Source: an uncultured Alistipes sp.
GTDB lineage: Bacteria > Bacteroidota > Bacteroidia > Bacteroidales > Rikenellaceae
Direction of reading: 5' to 3'
NCBI GenBank assembly: GCA_900549685.1
Contig: UROX01000011.1
Coordinates: forward strand, 1-28,099
DNA: 28,099 nucleotides
Made by a program: the position numbers and the translations under genes. A model generated the notes under the pieces. The model made no database searches. It saw nothing but the letters and a program-made list of their open reading frames with translations, and was not told where the DNA came from. Shown here piece after piece: positions 24,038 through 28,099 of the stretch; the first letter of the stretch is position 1; each line of letters opens with the position of its first letter.

Positions 24038-24577
24038 TCAAACATTCCGTCCGGCCTCGTAGGCTTCTTCCATAGCAGGCGTCCCCTCGATTTCGCCGAC
24101 ACGCCAGGCTCCCACGCCGTAGACGACGCCACGTTCCTTCGGGTCGTCGAGACAGTCCAGAAAACCGCGGAAGCAATCAACCGTACGCTCCATGTCCGCC
24201 ACGTTCCGTTCCGCTGCTGCGACAATGAAGTAGAACTCCTTGCCGCCCATATCCAGATAACGGGCACAGGCCCGGTCGATCAACGTCTTCATCTGTGCGC
24301 AGAGCGTATAGAAATAGACGGGCGTGGCCATGACGATCACATCGGCCGCGACCATCTTGTCCAGCACGGCCGCCGCATCGTCGTGCTGCGGACAGGGCCG
24401 ATGGCCTTCGAAACAGGTTCCGCACCCCGTGCAATAACCGATCCGAAGATCTTTGAGCGATATTTTCTCGACATCGTGTCCGGCCTCGCGTGCGCCCTCC
24501 GCGAAGCGGTCGCACAGCCTGTCCGAGTTGCCGCCCCGACGCGGACTGGACGAAAGAATCAAAACTCTCTTTTGCAT
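24038..24577 (-). CDS. NADPH-dependent FMN reductase / iron-sulfur flavoprotein-like
   Basis: A 179-residue flavodoxin-fold protein. The ATG at 24577 gives the standard start MQKRVLILSSSPRRGGNSDRL, whose SSSPRRGGNS loop binds FMN phosphate. Further FMN contacts are ATPVYFYTLCAQMKTLIDR. Between them lies a compact cluster Cys49-X2-Cys52-X2-Cys55-X6-Cys62 (YCTGCGTCFEGHRPC), which closely resembles the [4Fe-4S] ligand motif of archaeal iron-sulfur flavoproteins; simple reductases of the family lack it. It may pass electrons to a small oxidised compound. The upstream promoter and 31-bp repeat suggest control by the divergent AraC protein. The open frame continues upstream, but the ATG at 24577 fits the family. 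Confidence 0.88.
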   Translation of the reverse strand: MQKRVLILSSSPRRGGNSDRLCDRFAEGAREAGHDVEKISLKDLRIGYCTGCGTCFEGHRPCPQHDDAAAVLDKMVAADVIVMATPVYFYTLCAQMKTLIDRACARYLDMGGKEFYFIVAAAERNVADMERTVDCFRGFLDCLDDPKERGVVYGVGAWRVGEIEGTPAMEEAYEAGRNV

Positions 24578-24664
24578 ATTTCTACTTTTTAATGCTCCAA
24601 TATATCCACTCTCCGACCGGATGTCCGGCAGAAACTCGCCTTTGTCATCCGGCGTTCCGTATGA

Positions 24665-24672
24665 CAAAAATA
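24665..24672 (-). promoter_or_regulatory. -7 box of the flavoprotein promoter
   Basis: On the minus strand, TATTTTTG (24672-24665) is a perfect TAnnTTTG. The expected -33 position (24696-24693) reads ATCG, so the -33 is poor. The leader would be about 80 nt. The first 31-bp repeat starts 7 bases beyond the -33 position. Confidence 0.55.
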
Positions 24673-24702
24673 GATCGTCGGAAGCGACGGAACGATAAAC
24701 GC

Positions 24703-24733
24703 ATTACGGAAGAAATTACCCAAATTACGGATT
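24703..24733 (+). repeat. 31-bp direct repeat, copy 1
   Basis: Begins ATTACGGAAGAAATTACC. Three ATTAC boxes start at 24703, 24715 and 24724 (spacing 12 and 9). 26/31 identical to copy 2. Confidence 0.75.
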
Positions 24734-24776
24734 CGCGGCCGCCGCTTCACGGCAACGGACCGGCACGATTATACGG

Positions 24777-24807
24777 ATTACGGAAGTCGTTACCGAAATT
24801 ACGGTTT
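24777..24807 (+). repeat. 31-bp direct repeat, copy 2
   Basis: Begins ATTACGGAAGTCGTTACC. Boxes start at 24777, 24789 (GTTAC) and 24798, with the same 12 and 9 spacing as copy 1. It lies 74 bp from copy 1, in the same orientation, between the two divergent promoters. Confidence 0.75.
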
Positions 24808-24844
24808 TCCCGCCCGGGACGCATCCGCGCGAATGGAAAACGAT

Positions 24845-24852
24845 TATCTTTG
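24845..24852 (+). promoter_or_regulatory. -7 box of the araC-type gene promoter
   Basis: TATCTTTG is a perfect TAnnTTTG. The expected -33 position (24821-24824) reads GCAT, so this promoter may need an activator. Leader about 17 nt. Confidence 0.6.
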
Positions 24853-24875
24853 TTTCGCATCATCGAAGGAATACC

Positions 24876-25769
24876 ATGAAAACACAACCGATCTCCATCG
24901 AAACCATAGACGAATACAACAAACTGCTGGGTCTCGAAACGTTCCATCCGCTGGTCAGCGTGATCGACATGGCACAGGCCCGCCGGATCAGACATATGCG
25001 CCACACGTTCGGCTTCTACGCGATTTTTCTCAAGGAGGTCAAATGCGGCGACCTGATCTATGGCCGACGCCGGTATGACTATCAGGAAGGCACGCTCGTC
25101 TGTCTGGCCCCCGGGCAGGTCATTGGCGTGGAAGACAACGGCGAAACGTTCCAGCCCAAAGGTCAGGCTTTGGTGTTCCATCCCGACCTGATCCGCGGCA
25201 CGTCGCTCGGACGGCAGATGAAAGAATATACGTTCTTTTCCTACGAGGCCAACGAAGCGTTGCACCTCTCGGAGCGGGAACGCACCATCGTGCTGGACTG
25301 CCTCGACAAGATCCGGCACGAAGCGCAGCACGCCATCGACCGCCACAGCAAACGGCTGATCGCCATCCACATCGAGATGCTGCTCGATTATTGCCTGCGT
25401 TTCTACGAACGTCAGTTCATCACCCGTTCGGACGCCAATCACGACATCCTTTCGCAGCTGGAACGTCTGCTCGACGACTACTTCTCGGGCGACAGCGCCC
25501 AGCGGCAGGGTCTGCCCTCCGTCCGGTTTTGCGCCGAACAGATGTGCCTTTCGCCCAATTATTTCGGCGACTTGATAAAAAAGGAAACCGGCAAGACGGC
25601 ACAGGAATACATCCAGCTCAAACTCATCGGCACGGCCAAGGAACGCCTCCTCGCCCCCGGCAAAACGATCAGCGAAGTGGCCTACGAACTGGGCTTCCAG
25701 TACCCGCAACATTTCACCCGCCTGTTCAAGAAAGTGGTCGGACAGACGCCGAACGAATACCGCGCCTGA
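24876..25769 (+). CDS. AraC family transcriptional regulator
   Basis: A 297-residue regulator. The N-terminal ~190 residues form a cupin-like sensing domain (YDYQEGTLVCLAPGQVIGVEDNGE) followed by helices. The C-terminal AraC DNA-binding domain (about 205-297) shows both helix-turn-helices: VRFCAEQMCLSPNYFGDLIKKETGKTAQEYIQLKLI and TISEVAYELGFQYPQHFTRLFKKVVGQTPNEYR. The family usually binds asymmetric direct repeats, which fits the 31-bp repeat pair upstream. It is divergent from the flavoprotein gene, the classic layout for a regulator and its target. Effector unknown. Confidence 0.93.
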   Translation: MKTQPISIETIDEYNKLLGLETFHPLVSVIDMAQARRIRHMRHTFGFYAIFLKEVKCGDLIYGRRRYDYQEGTLVCLAPGQVIGVEDNGETFQPKGQALVFHPDLIRGTSLGRQMKEYTFFSYEANEALHLSERERTIVLDCLDKIRHEAQHAIDRHSKRLIAIHIEMLLDYCLRFYERQFITRSDANHDILSQLERLLDDYFSGDSAQRQGLPSVRFCAEQMCLSPNYFGDLIKKETGKTAQEYIQLKLIGTAKERLLAPGKTISEVAYELGFQYPQHFTRLFKKVVGQTPNEYRA

Positions 25770-25873
25770 TTCCTCCGCAGAAAGCCCATCGGCACACGAA
25801 CGATCGTGCGACCGCTGCGGGAGTGGGAAAAGGAACGAGCCGACCGCAGACGATCCCCCGAAAAACGAAACGA

Positions 25874-25915
25874 AAAGCCCGAAGAAACGCAGTGTGTTGC
25901 GTCTCTTCGGGCTTT
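25874..25915 (-). terminator. Long hairpin terminator of tRNA-Arg
   Basis: A 12-bp outer stem (AAAGCCCGAAGA at 25874-25885 with 25904-25915) and a 5-bp inner stem (ACGCA/TGCGT) separated by single unpaired bases. The minus-strand tail is T-rich (CTTTTCGTTTCGTTTTTCG). It also sits downstream of araC and may act on that side. Confidence 0.85.
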
Positions 25916-25920
25916 CGAGG

Positions 25921-25994
25921 TGATTCCGGAGCGGTTCGAACGCTCGACCCACAGCTTAGAAGGCTGTTGCTCTATCCAACTGAGCTACGGAACC
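25921..25994 (-). tRNA. tRNA-Arg (anticodon TCT)
   Basis: Minus strand. The acceptor stem GGTTCCG pairs with CGGAATC with one G-T pair. The D arm TAGCTCAGTTGGATAGAGC is canonical. The anticodon stem ACAGC/GCTGT closes CTTCTAA, giving TCT (reads AGA/AGG, Arg). The T arm contains GTTCGAACC. No CCA is encoded. Confidence 0.97.
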
Positions 25995-26084
25995 CTGCCT
26001 TGCGGAAAACGAACCCGCATTCCTGCCGGCAGCCGGGAGTTCCCAGTCCGGACCTGTTGAAATACATCCGCCTCGCGCGAAGGA

Positions 26085-26116
26085 CAAAGGTAACGGATTT
26101 ATTCGGGATATGCAAA
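26085..26116 (-). promoter_or_regulatory. Consensus promoter of tRNA-Arg
   Basis: On the minus strand, TTTG (26116-26113), exactly 20 bases, then TACCTTTG (26092-26085), matching TTTG-N20-TAnnTTTG perfectly. The tRNA 5' end is about 84 nt beyond the expected start point. Confidence 0.85.
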
Positions 26117-26380
26117 TACCCGCACACTCCCGTTTTTCTCCGATGAATCGGAATCGAAAGCGGTCCGCCGATATCGCTCCGCAGCAAAAGAAAAGACCCG
26201 TCTCGGCAACACCGCATCCCTCCAAAGGCAAACGACACCGGTACGACTTTTCCTTCGAGGCATTTCGCCGCACAAACCGCCGGAATGCACCTTAGCATTC
26301 TCTTTACGAAAAGCGCTATTTCTTTTCTCCAAAACAACCATAATTTGTCGCGGAATGGTCAAATTTTCGTGAAAAATCGT

Positions 26381-26388
26381 TACATTTG
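26381..26388 (+). promoter_or_regulatory. -7 box of the lipA-lipB promoter
   Basis: TACATTTG is a perfect TAnnTTTG, 30 bases before the lipA ATG. The -33 element is poor (GGTC at 26357-26360). Confidence 0.6.
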
Positions 26389-26417
26389 TAGCAATTGGAA
26401 AGTAAATAAAACATAGA

Positions 26418-27302
26418 ATGCCTGATTATCATGATGAGGTAACGCGACATAAAAAACCGGATTGGCTGAAAATCAAACTCCACGACGGCAAAGGATTCGG
26501 CGAGGTTGCACGTATTGTCCGCGAACACGGACTCCATACGATTTGCAGCAGCGGCAAATGTCCCAATCAGGCCGAATGCTGGAGCCGGAGGACGGCTACT
26601 TTCATGGTCCTGGGGGATATCTGTACCCGTTCATGTAAGTTCTGCGCCACAGCTACCGGAAGACCGTTACCGCCGGAGAGCGACGAGCCGGCCAAGCTCG
26701 CGCGTTCGGTCTCTCTGATGGGACTCAAACATTGCGTCATCACTTCCGTGGACCGGGACGACCTGCCCGACGGCGGTGCGGCGCATTGGGCCGCATCGGT
26801 CCGCGCCGTGCGGGAAGCCAATCCCGATACGACCATCGAAGTGCTCATTCCCGATTTCGATGGACGCGAGGAGTTGATCGACACAGTCATCGACTCGGCG
26901 CCCGATATCATAGGACACAATATCGAAACCGTAGCGAGGCTGACGCCTCTGGTGCGTTCGCGCGCACGTTACGACGTAAGCCTCAAGACGCTCGGCTACA
27001 TCGCATCACGAGGCTGCACGGCCAAAAGCGGACTGATGCTGGGGCTGGGAGAGACCGAGGACGAAGTGCTCGCAGCCATAGACGACCTGGTCGCGGCCGG
27101 CGTGCGGATCGCCACTTTCGGCCAATATCTGCGCCCCACGCTGCGGCATCTGCCCGTATCGGAGTACATAACGCCTGAGAAATTCGCCTGGTACAAAGAA
27201 GAGGCCCTGAAACGGGGCATGCGCTATGTCGAAAGCGGCCCGATGGTCCGCTCGTCCTACATGGCCGAAAAAGCGATGCGGTGCTGCCGCGAAAAGAAAT
27301 AA
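26418..27302 (+). CDS. lipA: Lipoyl synthase
   Basis: Radical-SAM enzyme that inserts two sulfurs into octanoyl groups on lipoyl domains of oxo-acid dehydrogenases and the glycine-cleavage H protein. All cluster ligands are present in the 294-residue protein: the auxiliary [4Fe-4S] set Cys43-X4-Cys48-X5-Cys54 (CSSGKCPNQAEC), whose cluster supplies sulfur, and the radical-SAM set Cys69-X3-Cys73-X2-Cys76 (CTRSCKFC). The C-terminal RSSY motif supplies the serine ligand of the auxiliary cluster. Length is normal. lipB follows after 4 bases in the same operon. Confidence 0.98.
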   Translation: MPDYHDEVTRHKKPDWLKIKLHDGKGFGEVARIVREHGLHTICSSGKCPNQAECWSRRTATFMVLGDICTRSCKFCATATGRPLPPESDEPAKLARSVSLMGLKHCVITSVDRDDLPDGGAAHWAASVRAVREANPDTTIEVLIPDFDGREELIDTVIDSAPDIIGHNIETVARLTPLVRSRARYDVSLKTLGYIASRGCTAKSGLMLGLGETEDEVLAAIDDLVAAGVRIATFGQYLRPTLRHLPVSEYITPEKFAWYKEEALKRGMRYVESGPMVRSSYMAEKAMRCCREKK

Positions 27303-27306
27303 ACGC

Positions 27307-27987
27307 ATGAAGGAATCCGTTACATACAAGTATATCGGACAGGCCGGCTATGCCGAGACATGGGAACTCCAGAAAAAGCTTTTCACGGCCCTGCTGGATG
27401 CCAAACGCAACGGCGGCACGGCCGAACAGACGCTCCTGCTGGTAGAACATCCCCATGTCTACACGTTGGGCAAGAGCGGACACGAGTCCAATATGCTGGT
27501 GGACGAGCGGTTCCTCGAAACGATCGGAGCGACCTATTTCCGCATCGACCGCGGAGGCGACATCACCTACCACGGCTACGGGCAGTTGGTCGGTTATCCG
27601 ATTCTCGACCTCGAAAGGCTGGGATTCAGCCTGAAAGACTATATCTGGACGCTGGAGGAAAGCGTAATCCGGACGATCGCCGAATACGGCATCGAAGGGG
27701 CGCGGCTCGACGGTGCCACAGGCGTATGGATCGAGGGCGACACGGCCCGGGCGCGGAAAATCTGCGCCATCGGCGTCAAGGCCTCGCGTTACGTGACGAT
27801 GCACGGATTCGCGCTCAACGTAACGACCGACCTGCACTATTTTTCGTACATCAACCCCTGCGGTTTCGTAGACAAGGGGGTAACTTCCATCGAGAAGGAG
27901 ACGGGTCTCCGACCCTCGCTGGAAGAAGTCGCACGGAAATTCGCCGGCCATTTCGGCAGTCTGATGCGATGCGCGATGAAAAAATAA
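27307..27987 (+). CDS. lipB: Octanoyl-[acyl-carrier-protein]:protein octanoyltransferase
   Basis: Moves octanoate from acyl-carrier protein to lipoyl domains, supplying the substrate of LipA. The start at 27307 lies 4 bases after the lipA stop and gives 226 residues. Visible signatures: EHPHVYTLGKSG, the RGGDITYHGYGQLVGYPI segment, the catalytic lysine in GVKASRYVTMHGFALN and the catalytic cysteine in INPCGF. Together with lipA it makes endogenous lipoate synthesis complete apart from octanoyl-ACP supply. No terminator hairpin with a T-run is visible before the window end. Confidence 0.97.
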   Translation: MKESVTYKYIGQAGYAETWELQKKLFTALLDAKRNGGTAEQTLLLVEHPHVYTLGKSGHESNMLVDERFLETIGATYFRIDRGGDITYHGYGQLVGYPILDLERLGFSLKDYIWTLEESVIRTIAEYGIEGARLDGATGVWIEGDTARARKICAIGVKASRYVTMHGFALNVTTDLHYFSYINPCGFVDKGVTSIEKETGLRPSLEEVARKFAGHFGSLMRCAMKK

Positions 27988-28063
27988 CGGCCGACGCGGG
28001 AAGCTCTTCTTCGCAGAGCGCCTTCCGGCCGCGGCCGGACCGGGGAGACGACGGCCGAACGAA

Positions 28064-28095
28064 TTTGGAAAGAATAAGATTATTAAATAAATAAA
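28064..28095 (+). promoter_or_regulatory. Possible promoter at the window edge
   Basis: TTTG (28064-28067), 20 bases, then TAAATAAA (28088-28095), which only partly matches TAnnTTTG. It lies in an abrupt AT-rich stretch. The gene it would serve is outside the window. Confidence 0.25.
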
Positions 28096-28099
28096 GTTA

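Larger units (their letters stand above)
25995..26417. other. Divergent intergenic region between tRNA-Arg and lipA
   Basis: 423 bases holding the tRNA-Arg promoter at the left and the lipA -7 box at the right. The middle (26120-26340) shows no gene; short minus-strand open frames cross the tRNA promoter and have no domain. Confidence 0.6.

Noticed and set aside
25874..25915. Long hairpin considered as a small RNA or attenuator
   Set aside because: Its position 6 bases beyond the tRNA-Arg 3' end and the T-rich minus-strand tail make a terminator the simpler reading.

Overview
The window looks like a contiguous, GC-rich chromosomal segment of a Bacteroidales bacterium, most likely an Alistipes-type member of the Rikenellaceae. 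This is inferred from gene content (type III pantothenate kinase, BACON-domain lipoprotein, pyrE next to an SRPBCC gene, lipA-lipB) and from promoters of the Bacteroidetes type. Several promoters match TTTG-N20-TAnnTTTG exactly, a useful internal yardstick. I see no phage genes, insertion sequences, CRISPR arrays or rRNA. The ends are arbitrary: the first gene lacks its start and the last 110 bases hold no gene.

Layout. 1-4851: rng (RNase G, 5'-truncated) and mfd, tightly linked. 4933-12126: coaX, an uncharacterised outer-membrane barrel, an LptC-like lipoprotein, a CNNM/CorC-type CBS membrane protein and a PpiD-like foldase, ending at a strong terminator; this is an envelope-biogenesis block. 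12527-14083: a surface-type lipoprotein with a BACON domain and 13 cysteine-rich leucine-rich repeats. 14585-17373 (minus): a NUDIX gene followed by an S9 peptidase lipoprotein. 17381-18896 (plus): pyrE, a small SRPBCC protein and an antibiotic-biosynthesis-monooxygenase-fold protein. 18897-19828 is nearly 1 kb without a supportable gene. 19829-21847 (minus): a Crp/Fnr regulator, waaA (Kdo transferase) and tRNA-Gln. 22181-25769: an HxlR regulator, a secreted cupin-carboxymuconolactone decarboxylase protein, an iron-sulfur flavoprotein-like reductase and an AraC regulator, which may form a redox-response module. 25921-28099: tRNA-Arg, then lipA and lipB.

The most interesting observations are regulatory. 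The NUDIX and pyrE start codons are only 7 bases apart, and the best promoter for each lies inside the other's coding sequence, so the two mRNAs should be complementary over about 140 nt at their 5' ends. Between the flavoprotein gene and araC lies a 31-bp direct repeat (26/31 identical, 74 bp apart); each copy sits just upstream of a promoter with a perfect -7 box and a poor -33 box, which suggests activator sites. Nearly all other long open frames are shadows of GC-rich genes. Everything here was read by eye, without database searches.
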